In this document: in pieces, positions 15,670 to 24,453 of the stretch
Layout of the letters: every line of letters starts with the position of its first letter
How positions within the stretch are numbered: position 1 is the stretch's first letter
NCBI GenBank assembly: GCA_949297785.1
Contig: CASFTW010000011.1
Span: 1 to 64,000, forward strand
Origin: an uncultured Spirochaetales bacterium
GTDB taxonomy: Bacteria > Spirochaetota > Spirochaetia > Sphaerochaetales > Sphaerochaetaceae
Length of the DNA stretch: 64,000 nt
Reading direction: 5' to 3'
The notes under the pieces: generated by a model
The model's database searches: none
Seen by the model: only the letters and a program-made list of their open reading frames with translations
Told to the model about the DNA's origin: nothing
Program-made: the position numbers and the translations under genes

Positions 15670-16394
15670 GTCAGATCCCCGAATGATGCCCCGGATGGCA
15701 GATATACGTCATAATCGCCGAGTCTGCTGAAGAGCGTTTCTGAGTTTCCCGCTTCTTTCAGCTTCCCACCTTCCATGATGAAGAGCGTGTCGGTGTGGGC
15801 GAGAAACTTCTCAGCTTCATGCGATACGACAAGGAGCGTGTATCCTTTCTCATGCAGTGTGATGAGAGATCTGATGACTGTGAGTGTTGAAGGGTAGTCA
15901 AGATTTGCAAATGGCTCATCCATGAATATGACATCGGGTTCCATTGCAAGAATTCCTGCTATCGCACATTTTCTCATCTCTCCGCCGGAGAGAGTCTGCG
16001 GCCTCTGTTTTGCCTTGTCCTCAAGTCCCATCAGGTGATGCGCGTATTCGACTCTTCTTTTCACCTCTGCTTTGTCAAGGCCCATGTTCTCCGGTCCGAA
16101 TGCTATGTCTTTCTCAACGCTCTGGCTTACGATCTGCATCTGTGCATTCTGGAAGACAAGTGCGCACTTTTTCATTCTTGTCTTTTCATCTGCTTCACTG
16201 CCGCCGATGAGAATCCTGCCTGTATCAGGCTTTTTCAGTCCCTTCATGCAGCGCAGCAGCTGGCTTTTGCCTGCACCGTTTCGCCCGCACAGTGCGGCAA
16301 GCGATCCTTTCCCAAGCTTCAGCGATATGTCATCAAGGATTTTCTTTCCGTTTATGCTGAGTGACAGATTTTCTATCTCAAGTGCGCTTTCCAT
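15654..16394 (-). CDS. bioM: ECF transporter ATPase (EcfA/BioM)
   Basis: 246 residues from the ATG at 16394; a TTG at 16412 is in frame but less likely. ABC ATPase with Walker A GRNGAGKS, signature LSGGEMRKCAIA, Walker B DVIFMDEPFANLD and H-loop VVSHEAE. It powers biotin import with EcfT and BioY. First gene of the biotin operon, directly behind a BirA-type operator. Confidence 0.88.
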   Translation of the reverse strand: MESALEIENLSLSINGKKILDDISLKLGKGSLAALCGRNGAGKSQLLRCMKGLKKPDTGRILIGGSEADEKTRMKKCALVFQNAQMQIVSQSVEKDIAFGPENMGLDKAEVKRRVEYAHHLMGLEDKAKQRPQTLSGGEMRKCAIAGILAMEPDVIFMDEPFANLDYPSTLTVIRSLITLHEKGYTLLVVSHEAEKFLAHTDTLFIMEGGKLKEAGNSETLFSRLGDYDVYLPSGASFGDLTWLKR

Positions 16395-16423
16395 GCGGGA
16401 AAGATAGCACAATGCGATATATA

Positions 16424-16455
16424 TTGTAAACTATATTTCTGATTATAGTTTACAA
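16424..16455 (-). promoter_or_regulatory. BirA-type biotin operator
   Basis: TTGTAAACT, 14 bases, AGTTTACAA: a perfect inverted repeat matching the known BirA box layout (TTGTAAACC-N14/15/16-GGTTTACAA). On the minus strand TATAAT (16442-16447) lies inside the site, so bound BirA would block the promoter. The site is 30 bp upstream of the bioM start. No birA gene is in the window. Confidence 0.85.
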
Positions 16456-16458
16456 ACT

Positions 16459-17808
16459 TCAGGAAAGGATGATTTTCCTTTTCAGCATGTAGTATATGAT
16501 TCCTGCAGCATCGGCAATGATCCATCCGACGGGAACCGACCACCATATACCCGCAGCACCGATTGAAGGCACTGCTGAAAGCGCATATGCAAGCACCACT
16601 CTGAGGCCGAGCGAGATGACAGTCAGAACTACAGACATGCCGGGCCGTCCAAGTGCTCTGTACAGGCCGTATAGCAGGAAAAGAACTCCGATAAGATAAT
16701 AGAAGGCACCTTCTATGCGGAGGTAGCGTACCCCTTCCTCTATAACGAGAGCAGCAGAACCGCTGTCATCTATGAACAATGCGATAAGCGAATCGGCAAA
16801 CAGGCATACGAATAAGGAAAGCACGATGCCGAAGGAGATGGTGATCACCGTTGCCGTCCTTATTCCCTTTGCTATGCGCTCTTTCTGTCCCGCTCCGTAG
16901 TTCTGTGCTATGAAGTATGAGAATGCATTGCCGAAATCCTGTACGGGAAGATAGGCGAAGGCATCTATTTTTACACCTGCGGCGAAGGCTGCCATGATGA
17001 CGGGACCGAAAGTGTTGACTCTTCCCTGAACTGCGAGAATGCCGAGATTCATTATCGACTGCTGCAGGCATGTGAGGGATGAGAAGCCCGCTATTTCCTT
17101 TATCGAGGATATCTTCAGCCTGAGTGATCTGTCAGGTCTGATAAGAGATGGAAATTTCACTCCGGTATAGACTGCTATCCCGATTCCCGACACGTACTGG
17201 GATATAACAGTGGCCCACGCGGCACCGGCAACGCCGAAATCAAGGCCTGCGACGAACCAGAGGTCAAGGACGATGTTGAGAATGGCTGCTGCGGCAAGGA
17301 AAAGAGTCGGGACCTTCGAGTTTCCCAGTGAGCGGAGAAGGGATGCGAAGAAATTGTAAAGGAATATGCCGGTAAGCCCTGCAAAGATGACTATGAGGTA
17401 TTCTTTCATCAAAGCAGTCAGTTCCTCTGGGATCTGCAGCAGCTGTATGATCAGGTCACATCCTGCAAAGACGATTATGTTCAGCACTGCATTGACTGCG
17501 GCAAGCAGCACGAATGAGGAAAGGACACTTTCCCTGAGTCCTTTCTCATCTTTTCTTCCGAACCTCATGGAAAAGACACTTCCGCTTCCCATTGCAAGAC
17601 CGAGGAGGATTGAAGTGAGGAATGTCATTAAAGAGAATGCCGAACCGACTGCAGCCAGCGGATTGGTGCCGAGAAAACGCCCGACAATGATTGTATCGGC
17701 AATGTTGTAGCATTGCTGGAGCAGATCTCCTATGATCATCGGGACGGCAAAGCGCAGCATGGTGCTCATAACCGGTCCTTTTGTCAGTTCATTTCCATTT
17801 GCAGCCAT
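16459..17808 (-). CDS. MATE-family efflux transporter
   Basis: 449 residues with about 12 membrane segments in two six-helix halves. Typical MATE features are the N-terminal TKGPVMSTMLRFAVPMIIGDLLQQCYNIADTIIVG (seen over residues 9-43) and QNYGAGQKERI at about 305. It exports a cationic compound or drug using H+ or Na+; the substrate is unknown. GAGGA precedes the ATG. Its promoter carries a strong palindrome just after the expected start point. It is divergent from the Lrp-type regulator. Confidence 0.9.
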   Translation of the reverse strand: MAANGNELTKGPVMSTMLRFAVPMIIGDLLQQCYNIADTIIVGRFLGTNPLAAVGSAFSLMTFLTSILLGLAMGSGSVFSMRFGRKDEKGLRESVLSSFVLLAAVNAVLNIIVFAGCDLIIQLLQIPEELTALMKEYLIVIFAGLTGIFLYNFFASLLRSLGNSKVPTLFLAAAAILNIVLDLWFVAGLDFGVAGAAWATVISQYVSGIGIAVYTGVKFPSLIRPDRSLRLKISSIKEIAGFSSLTCLQQSIMNLGILAVQGRVNTFGPVIMAAFAAGVKIDAFAYLPVQDFGNAFSYFIAQNYGAGQKERIAKGIRTATVITISFGIVLSLFVCLFADSLIALFIDDSGSAALVIEEGVRYLRIEGAFYYLIGVLFLLYGLYRALGRPGMSVVLTVISLGLRVVLAYALSAVPSIGAAGIWWSVPVGWIIADAAGIIYYMLKRKIILS

Positions 17809-17829
17809 AACTGTCCTCTCTTACGTATT

Positions 17830-17885
17830 GTAAGTTTTAACTTACGATTGTAAATCAATTATAGCTTTATACAGAGCATTGTCAA
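17830..17885 (-). promoter_or_regulatory. Promoter and palindromic operator of the MATE gene
   Basis: On the minus strand TTGACA (17880-17885) and TATAAT (17858-17863) are 16 bp apart, the best promoter match in the window. The perfect palindrome GTAAGTT-TT-AACTTAC (17830-17845) lies just downstream of the expected start point. The regulator is unknown; the divergent Lrp gene is one candidate. Confidence 0.7.
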
Positions 17886-17973
17886 TTTCTGTATGACGTT
17901 TTGAAAAAAAGAAAGGTAAAACACTTTGAACACTTTCCCCTCCTGCTGTAAGATATTCACGAGGAGGTTCATC

Positions 17974-18375
17974 ATGTTTCTCGGCGGACTTGACCAGATC
18001 GACCAGCAGATAGTGGAGCTGCTTATTCACAATGCCCGCATCTCATACTCACAGATAGGAGAGGAGACCGGCATCTCAAGGGTTGCGGCCCGCTCCCGTG
18101 TCCAGGCACTGGAGAAATCAGGTGTGATCGAAGAGTACACTGCCATAATAAATCCACAGACCGATGTGATAAAACAGCTTGAAGAATGTGAGACCATCAC
18201 CCAGATTTACCGCGTGACCGGCAGGAACCGGCTTCATGTGCATGCGGTTGCTTCCTCATCTGATGAAATGGAGGAACTTGTCTCATCTGTCATTGACACT
18301 CTTCCCGGCATTGTTTCCTGTTCGACAAACATAATCCTCTCACGTATCAAGGATATAAAAGGGCTCAGGCTTTAG
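17974..18375 (+). CDS. Lrp/AsnC-family transcriptional regulator
   Basis: 133 residues from the ATG at 17974, fixed by GAGGAGG seven bases upstream. Residues 1-55 are the Lrp-type HTH (LDQIDQQIVELLIHNARISY, then ISRVAARSRVQALEKSGVI). Residues about 60-130 form the ligand-binding RAM domain. It is divergent from the MATE gene and may control it. Its 3' end overlaps the convergent gene at 18365 by 11 bp. Confidence 0.92.
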   Translation: MFLGGLDQIDQQIVELLIHNARISYSQIGEETGISRVAARSRVQALEKSGVIEEYTAIINPQTDVIKQLEECETITQIYRVTGRNRLHVHAVASSSDEMEELVSSVIDTLPGIVSCSTNIILSRIKDIKGLRL

Positions 18376-19213
18376 TCTTGTCTCTGTCCTCGTATTTATG
18401 AAAATAAGTCAGGTATGATGAGCGGCAGTATCTGCCGATATCCTCATCACCTGCGCATTCTGCAGTGAAGTCATATTGTCCGTTGACCCTCCATGCATTG
18501 AGTATTGAAGTTCTCACAGCATCAGAGGGACATGAGAATGCACAGCCCATGCAGAGGCAGCACTCACTTCCGAAAGTGGGGCGTCCGTTTCTCATCACGA
18601 TATTGCCCATCGGACATCTTGCCGCACATTTCCCGCAACCCGTACACTGAGTGCTTACTTTGAAACCCCTTCCGATCAGGGGCGTTGCGGGGTGTTCTAT
18701 CCTGAGAATGAAGGAAACAGCTTTCTCCAATGTGCCTGTCTTCCAGAAATGTTTTTCAAGGGAAGCTATGACTTGTGAATCACAGGGAATTCTCATCCTT
18801 ACAACGTTCCACATCCTTGCCGCCATGGCGTCGGAGTGGCGGAATATGATGTTGTAGGGCATGACATACGAGAATGTGCCGCGTACATCATAACCCCTTT
18901 TTCTGAGTATCCTCATGGGTGAGATGCATGCGGCTCTGTTGAAACCGAGATGTTCTCCCGATGTCTGGATTATGTACGCAGGAGTATTTTCCCCATGGGG
19001 AAGGCTTTTGAGAAACTTGAAGACAGGAAGAGGGGTGTTGAAGGCATGCACCGGATAGGCGATGACAATGCATCCGGAAGTGGTGTATTCAGTTTTCCTG
19101 TCTATCCTGTATATTTCCGTCTCATTTCCGGATTTTTCAATCTCATCTGCCATTGCCTTGCAGACCCGCAGTGTGTTTCCGGTTCCCGAGAAAACGTAGA
19201 ATGCAATTTTCAT
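18365..19213 (-). CDS. EFR1-type flavodoxin/ferredoxin protein
   Basis: 282 residues. Residues 1-150 are a flavodoxin-like domain with the FMN phosphate loop FSGTGNTLRV. Residues about 190-245 hold two [4Fe-4S] motifs, CTGCGKCAARCP and CCLCMGCAFSCP. This arrangement is the EFR1 family of electron carriers common in anaerobes. No membrane segments. The redox partner is unknown. Confidence 0.85.
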   Translation of the reverse strand: MKIAFYVFSGTGNTLRVCKAMADEIEKSGNETEIYRIDRKTEYTTSGCIVIAYPVHAFNTPLPVFKFLKSLPHGENTPAYIIQTSGEHLGFNRAACISPMRILRKRGYDVRGTFSYVMPYNIIFRHSDAMAARMWNVVRMRIPCDSQVIASLEKHFWKTGTLEKAVSFILRIEHPATPLIGRGFKVSTQCTGCGKCAARCPMGNIVMRNGRPTFGSECCLCMGCAFSCPSDAVRTSILNAWRVNGQYDFTAECAGDEDIGRYCRSSYLTYFHKYEDRDKTKA

Positions 19214-19340
19214 TTGCGCACCTCAGGGGGAATTCTAGCAGGACTGGTGCATCTTTTCATCCGTGTGAACTTGACGAAGATGCATTAATTCAGTTTTTTT
19301 AACTGATGGGACCCGTTTCATTGCGGCCCTGCAGAGAATA

Positions 19341-20729
19341 ATGGAGAAAAATATGGAAGACAGGAAATTCCTTGCGACTGAGCCGGTTGGAAAGCTTCTG
19401 CTGAAACTTGCGCTGCCAACGATTGCCGCACAGCTGATCAACATGCTTTACAACATTGTCGACAGGATCTACATCGGTCATATCCCCGGAGATGGCGCTC
19501 TGGCACTTACAGGAGTCGGTGTCTGCATGCCGATCATACTGATCGTCTCGGCATTTGCCGCACTGGTCAGCAACGGTGGCGCACCCCGTGCATCGATCTT
19601 CATGGGACAGCAGAACATGGAAAAAGCGGAGAAGACTCTTTCCAATTGTTTCATCGCGCAGATAATTGTCTCCATAGTTCTCACTGCATTGCTTCTTCTT
19701 TTCAACCGTCCTCTTCTGATGATGTTCGGCGCGAGCGAGAACACCATCTCCTATGCCGTGGATTACATGAACATATATGCGGCGGGAACGATATTCGTTC
19801 AGCTCACGCTGGGAATGAATGCATTCATCACGGCACAGGGATTTGCGAAAACAGCCATGCTTTCCGTTCTTATCGGGGCTGTGTGCAATATCATCCTGGA
19901 TCCGGTTTTCATTTTCGCTTTCGGTATGGGAGTCAGGGGAGCCGCCCTCGCGACGGTGATAAGCCAGGCGGTATCTACAGTGTGGGTAATCTCGTTCCTT
20001 ATGGGAAAGAAGACACAGCTGAAGATAAGGAAGAAATATTTCCCTCTGGAAAAGAATATACTGCTTCCGTCCCTTTCCCTCGGTCTTGCCACCTTCATAA
20101 TGCAGGCAAGCGAAAGCGTGATCAATGTCTGCTACAACGCATCATTGCAGAACTACGGAGGCGATATAGCTGTCGGGGCCATGACGATCCTCTCGTCCGT
20201 AATGCAGTTCGCCATGCTGCCTCTGCAGGGACTTGGACAGGGAGCACAGCCGATCATAAGCTACAACTACGGAGCCGGTACCCGGGACAGGGTGAAAGCG
20301 GCTTACTTCTCCCTTCTCAAGGCGTCCCTGTTCTTCTCCTGTCTCCTGTGGCTGCTTGTTGAACTCTTTCCGTCCGCCTTTGCTTCGATGTTCACATCGG
20401 ATGAGGCACTCAAGGCTTTTACCGCTCCTGCGCTGCAGCTGTACATGGCGGCAACATTCCTTTTCGGTATCCAGATCGCCTGTCAGATGACATTCACCAG
20501 CATCGGCAACGCGAAAAGCTCGATTATAGTCGCAGTGATGAGAAAATTCGTGCTTCTCATGCCGCTCATTCTCATTCTTCCTCTAATTTTCAGGGGCAAT
20601 CAGACAATGGCCGTTTATCTTGCAGAACCTGTTGCGGATGTCATTGCCGTGTCTTTCACTGCCGTTCTTTTCTTCTTCCAGTTCAGTAAAGTGCTTGCTA
20701 GAATGGAGAAAGTGGAGAAAGGAATTTGA
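19341..20729 (+). CDS. MATE-family efflux transporter (second)
   Basis: 462 residues, about 12 membrane segments. The signatures are PVGKLLLKLALPTIAAQLIN, MLYNIVDRIYIGHIPG and GQGAQPIISYNYGAG. This is the DinF/NorM-like subgroup often labelled MATE in Firmicutes and spirochaetes and is distinct from the MATE at 16459. ATG at 19341 is used; one at 19353 is also possible. The next gene starts inside its stop codon, so they are co-translated although functionally unrelated. Confidence 0.9.
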   Translation: MEKNMEDRKFLATEPVGKLLLKLALPTIAAQLINMLYNIVDRIYIGHIPGDGALALTGVGVCMPIILIVSAFAALVSNGGAPRASIFMGQQNMEKAEKTLSNCFIAQIIVSIVLTALLLLFNRPLLMMFGASENTISYAVDYMNIYAAGTIFVQLTLGMNAFITAQGFAKTAMLSVLIGAVCNIILDPVFIFAFGMGVRGAALATVISQAVSTVWVISFLMGKKTQLKIRKKYFPLEKNILLPSLSLGLATFIMQASESVINVCYNASLQNYGGDIAVGAMTILSSVMQFAMLPLQGLGQGAQPIISYNYGAGTRDRVKAAYFSLLKASLFFSCLLWLLVELFPSAFASMFTSDEALKAFTAPALQLYMAATFLFGIQIACQMTFTSIGNAKSSIIVAVMRKFVLLMPLILILPLIFRGNQTMAVYLAEPVADVIAVSFTAVLFFFQFSKVLARMEKVEKGI

Positions 20730-21961
20730 GAAAAGAAAATGCATGGTGTCCCCTCAGTTACAAGTGCGGCGGCTGCGATTATGCGGACCTTCCGTATCAG
20801 GTCGAACTGAAATTCAAGAGAGACTACCTGAAGAAACTGTTTTTCTACATTGATGTGCCAGAAGTCATACCGTGCCGGTCTATAGAGCACTACCGTGACA
20901 AGGTTCAGGCCGTCATCAGCACAAGAAACGGGAAAATCATCAGCGGACTTTATATAAAAGGCACTCACCATGTCATTGACTTGAAGGACTGCCGCCTTGA
21001 GTTTGAAGGAGCATCTTCAATCCTTGCCTCGGTGCGCTCGCTCATGAAAAGTTTCTCTCTGGCACCTTATGATGAAGACAGAAGGACAGGAGACCTGAGA
21101 CACGTGCTGCTGCGTCATGCCCACAACAGAAATGAGGTGATGGCGACCCTCGTTTTCGGCTCTGACCGTTTCAGGAGGAAAAAGGAATTCGCATATGCGC
21201 TTGTTCAGAAGCATCCTGAAATAAAGACAGTTTCATGGCAGCTGAATGATGAGAAGACCAGCATGGTCCTCTCTGATAAAGCTATCAGGATTCTTTACGG
21301 TGACGGCTATATTGAAGATGAAATCTGCACCCTCCGTTTCAGGATAACACCGTCTTCATTCTTCCAGATCAACAGAAGTCAGACGGAAGTTCTTTATGAG
21401 ACGGCGATGAGAATGGCTTCTCTCAGAGGAAATGAAAGAGTGCTTGATGCCTACAGCGGAACCGGGACAATCGCCATGATCGCATCGGGTAAGGCGGGAA
21501 GGGTGGTTGCAGTAGAGGAAAACGGTGCCGCCGTTCAGATCGCAAAGGAGAATGCCCGTCTCAACGGTATAGGGAATGTCGATTTCGTCTCTGCAGATGC
21601 ATCCATTTTCTGCAAGGAGGCTGCGAAGAAGGGAGTGAAGTTCGATGCTGCCTTCCTCGATCCTCCACGCAGCGGCTGCGACGAGCGTTTCCTCTCGTCT
21701 CTCATAAAAATGGGTCCGGAAAAGATTGTCTATATAAGCTGCAATCCGGAAACACAGGCACGGGATATAAGGTATCTGAAGAATTTTGGCTCTTATTATG
21801 TGAGGCGTATTCAGGGTGTGGATATGTTTCCCCGTACAAGCCATGTCGAAAACATTGCACTGCTTACAAAGGCTCCTGAGCTGAAAGAAGAATATAGGAC
21901 TTTCTCAGGAAAAGGGAAGTATCTAGATGACAGAGAAAGAAAATACGGCAGGAAACGGTAG
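20726..21961 (+). CDS. 23S rRNA (uracil-5-)-methyltransferase, RlmD/RlmC-like
   Basis: 411 residues from a TTG that overlaps the MATE stop (TTGA), with AAAGGAA just upstream. The N-terminal C8-x5-C14-x2-C17 (CPLSYKCGGC) plus a later Cys would hold the [4Fe-4S] cluster of RumA-type enzymes. The C-terminal half is the SAM-dependent domain: VLDAYSGTGTIAM, FLDPPRSGCDERF, and the catalytic Cys in YISCNPETQARD. The usual N-terminal TRAM domain is missing, which puts it nearer the short RlmC class. It makes 5-methyluridine in 23S rRNA; which position is unclear. Confidence 0.88.
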   Translation: MRKENAWCPLSYKCGGCDYADLPYQVELKFKRDYLKKLFFYIDVPEVIPCRSIEHYRDKVQAVISTRNGKIISGLYIKGTHHVIDLKDCRLEFEGASSILASVRSLMKSFSLAPYDEDRRTGDLRHVLLRHAHNRNEVMATLVFGSDRFRRKKEFAYALVQKHPEIKTVSWQLNDEKTSMVLSDKAIRILYGDGYIEDEICTLRFRITPSSFFQINRSQTEVLYETAMRMASLRGNERVLDAYSGTGTIAMIASGKAGRVVAVEENGAAVQIAKENARLNGIGNVDFVSADASIFCKEAAKKGVKFDAAFLDPPRSGCDERFLSSLIKMGPEKIVYISCNPETQARDIRYLKNFGSYYVRRIQGVDMFPRTSHVENIALLTKAPELKEEYRTFSGKGKYLDDRERKYGRKR

Positions 21962-21993
21962 AATAATTTCGTCTAAGTTCAGTGAGGAAATGT

Positions 21994-22440
21994 ATGACGG
22001 TAATTGAAGATAATACAAGGTGCCCCTCAATTGATGAGCTTTCAGCTTATGTTGCGAACCCTGTATTCACCCTTTTCTGCAGTGAGATGGAAAGACGATA
22101 CCGCACAGTCCCTCTGCTCAGCTTCAGCTCATGCAGCTGGGAGAAAGGCTGGAATATAAAATTCAGGAAAGCCGGCAGAAGTCTGTGCACCGTTTATGTG
22201 AGGGAAGGCTTTTTCACTGTTCTCATTGTCATCGGAGAAAAGGAAAGATCTGATGTTGAGCGCATTATGCCGCAGCTGCCGCTTCGGTTGAGGGAGATAT
22301 ATCTGAATACACCTTCTGGAAACGGACAGAAATGGCTTATGATTGATGTTGAAGATGAAGATGAAATCTGCCACGGTATTTTCTCTCTTCTGGACATCAG
22401 AAGAAAGAATGGCAGATGTAAAGCTGATCAGTCTTCATGA
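21994..22440 (+). CDS. DUF3788-like protein
   Basis: 148 residues from the ATG at 21994, which has GAGGAA five bases upstream. It resembles the DUF3788 family: MERRYRTVPLLSFSSCSWEKGWNIKFRKAGRSLCTVY (residues about 31-67) and FTVLIVIGEKE. Soluble, role unknown. It is close to the downstream methyltransferase gene (16 bp) and may be co-transcribed with it. Confidence 0.65.
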   Translation: MTVIEDNTRCPSIDELSAYVANPVFTLFCSEMERRYRTVPLLSFSSCSWEKGWNIKFRKAGRSLCTVYVREGFFTVLIVIGEKERSDVERIMPQLPLRLREIYLNTPSGNGQKWLMIDVEDEDEICHGIFSLLDIRRKNGRCKADQSS

Positions 22441-22456
22441 ATGAAGCGGGGTGTTC

Positions 22457-23203
22457 ATGTCGTATCAGGATGTAAATGTGAGGACCATCTCAAGATGGAT
22501 CAAGGAAGATGGCTGGAAGTGGGGAGTTCCTGTGGACAGCAGTGTCTGCCATGATGCAAGGAATGGTATATGGGATGTTTTCCTCACTCCGGTAAAGACG
22601 GTTCCCCATTCATGGTTCCCCCAGTCGCTTGAGGGCGTGAGAATCCTGGGCCTCGCATCCGGCGGAGGACAGCAGATTCCTGTATTCAGCGCACTCGGTG
22701 CCATATGCACAGTGCTGGATTACAACGATGATCAGCTTGAAGCTGAACGCATGGTCGCAAAGCGGGAAGGCTACGATGTTGATATCGTCAAGGCTGACAT
22801 GTCGAAGCCGCTCCCGTTTGAGGATGAGAGCTTTGACATGATCTTCAACCCGCCATCACTGTGCTACATTGAGAAAGTTGAACCGCTTTTTTCTGAATGC
22901 AGCCGTGTTCTGAAGAGAAACGGAGTGATGATGACTGCTCTTGAGAGTGATGTTAATTATATTTGTGATCCTGAGGATGAAAGCTGTATTGTTCACTCTC
23001 TACCGTTCAACCCGCTTGAGAAACCTGACTTGTACAGGGAGAAAGACGGATTCCAGTTCTCACATTCCTTCTCAGAGCAGATAGGAGGACTCCTTCGTGC
23101 CGGATTCACTCTGACTGATGTTTATGAGGATACCAACGGATACGGACTGCTGCACGAACTGAACATCCCTTCCTTCATGGCAGTGAGAGCAGTGAAAAAA
23201 TAA
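22457..23203 (+). CDS. Class I SAM-dependent methyltransferase
   Basis: 248 residues from the ATG at 22457. A Rossmann-type methyltransferase with SAM motif I VRILGLASGGGQQIPVFSALG, acidic motif II VLDYND, motif III VDIVKADMSKPLPFED and motif IV FDMIFNPPSLCYIE. The N-terminal 60 residues (ISRWIKEDGWKWGVPV) are typical of small-molecule methyltransferases of this branch. The substrate is unknown. Confidence 0.85.
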   Translation: MSYQDVNVRTISRWIKEDGWKWGVPVDSSVCHDARNGIWDVFLTPVKTVPHSWFPQSLEGVRILGLASGGGQQIPVFSALGAICTVLDYNDDQLEAERMVAKREGYDVDIVKADMSKPLPFEDESFDMIFNPPSLCYIEKVEPLFSECSRVLKRNGVMMTALESDVNYICDPEDESCIVHSLPFNPLEKPDLYREKDGFQFSHSFSEQIGGLLRAGFTLTDVYEDTNGYGLLHELNIPSFMAVRAVKK

Positions 23204-23769
23204 AATTTACTCTGCGTATTGCGTATGTTTTCAGGAAGAAATACTTTGCGGGTAGCGGATACAATTTTGAAATCATATCCTTTTGCTTTGTTGATAATTC
23301 TTTATCATAAAAGTATTTCACTTGGCTTTGATCTGAGTTGAGCCCTTATCAGACGGACATAAGTCCGTGCATAACGGGAAATTTCGTTCCTTGATGGTTC
23401 CAGACTCCTTGTTTTCATGAAAACAGGGAGCTGTGAATGCGCAGATTTGAATATTCTTGTGCTTCAGGTGTGATATAATGAGAGCATGACTGCTTGCAGA
23501 CCATCGGTCATGGGGTGAATATCATTTGATGCAGCGGTGGAAGTTATGATGGAGACAGGGCAGGCTCTTCCTTATCTTTACAGGGAGACAAGCATGGGCG
23601 GTCTTGCACTGATCAAATAAATGAAATGACTGTTTTCTGAGACGGTGAAGGACATCTGCTTTTCTTTATGATGGTAAAGCCTGGAAATTTTACATTGACA
23701 GAATGTCAGAAATTAACATTTCTTTCATATTGTTTTTGACTAAGTTTTTCAGTATATATAGATGAGTTA
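23204..23769 (+). other. 566-bp region without a convincing gene
   Basis: No complete gene is seen. A 12-bp hairpin with one G.U pair lies at 23405-23430 (CTCCTTGTTTTC / GAAAACAGGGAG), a smaller one (CGGAC-ATAA-GTCCG) lies about 60 bp before it, and TGACA-GAA-TGTCA at 23696-23708 may be an operator for the amino acid importer. A short reading frame near 23545-23620 (MMETGQALPYLYRETSMGG...) and protein-like text near 23650-23710 in another frame (LYDGKAWKFYIDRM) may be remnants of a decayed gene. Confidence 0.4.
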
Positions 23770-24453
23770 ATGGGAGAAGCATGTTCAATGAGTGAACGCA
23801 TCATTGAGTTGGTAACCGACTCATTTTTCAATATCCTTATACCCGGTCTTACCGCAACCATCCCGCTTACTGTGATCTCTTTCGCTTTTGCCCTTGTGAT
23901 CGCAATCGCGGTTGCACTGATACAGTTTGCGGATGTCAAGGTTCTTAAGGAAATCACGAGATTCTATGTATGGGTCATAAGAGGCACGCCGCTGCTGGTG
24001 CAACTCTTTGTCGTGTTCTACGGTCTTCCAAGCATAGGGATACTGCTTGATCCTTTTCCTGCCGCGGTAATAGTCTTTTCGATAAATGAAGGCGCATACT
24101 GTGCCGAAACTATAAGGGCAGGGCTGGAAGCTGTGCCTTCCGGTCAGATGGAGGCAGGTGAGTGCATAGGCATGTCATATATGCAGATCATGCGGCGCAT
24201 CCTGCTTCCACAGGCTCTGAGGACAGCATTCCCGTCTCTCGGCAATTCCGTGATTTCAATGATCAAGGACACATCCCTTGCCGCCAACATAACGGTGACT
24301 GAGATGTTCATGGCAACACAGAGGATAGTCGCACGTACATATGAACCCCTTATCCTGTATATCGAGGTGGGTGTCATATACCTTGTCTTCTGTACGGTGT
24401 TCACCCGCATTGAGAGGTGGGGAGAGAAGAAACTCGGGAGGTACAGGATATGA
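23770..24453 (+). CDS. Polar amino acid ABC transporter permease
   Basis: 227 residues (221 if the ATG at 23788, preceded by GGGAG, is used). His/Glu/Gln/Arg/opine-type permease with about five membrane segments, the signature YVWVIRGTPLLVQLFVVFYG and the EAA loop MEAGECIGMSYMQIMRRILLPQ. It is a homodimer in this family, as only one permease gene is present. Its stop overlaps the ATPase start (ATGA). Confidence 0.92.
   Translation: MGEACSMSERIIELVTDSFFNILIPGLTATIPLTVISFAFALVIAIAVALIQFADVKVLKEITRFYVWVIRGTPLLVQLFVVFYGLPSIGILLDPFPAAVIVFSINEGAYCAETIRAGLEAVPSGQMEAGECIGMSYMQIMRRILLPQALRTAFPSLGNSVISMIKDTSLAANITVTEMFMATQRIVARTYEPLILYIEVGVIYLVFCTVFTRIERWGEKKLGRYRI

Noticed and set aside
16424-16455. 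A BioR or other non-BirA site before the biotin operon
   Set aside because: The arms and 14-bp spacing match the BirA box, not the short TTATCTATAA-type BioR palindrome.
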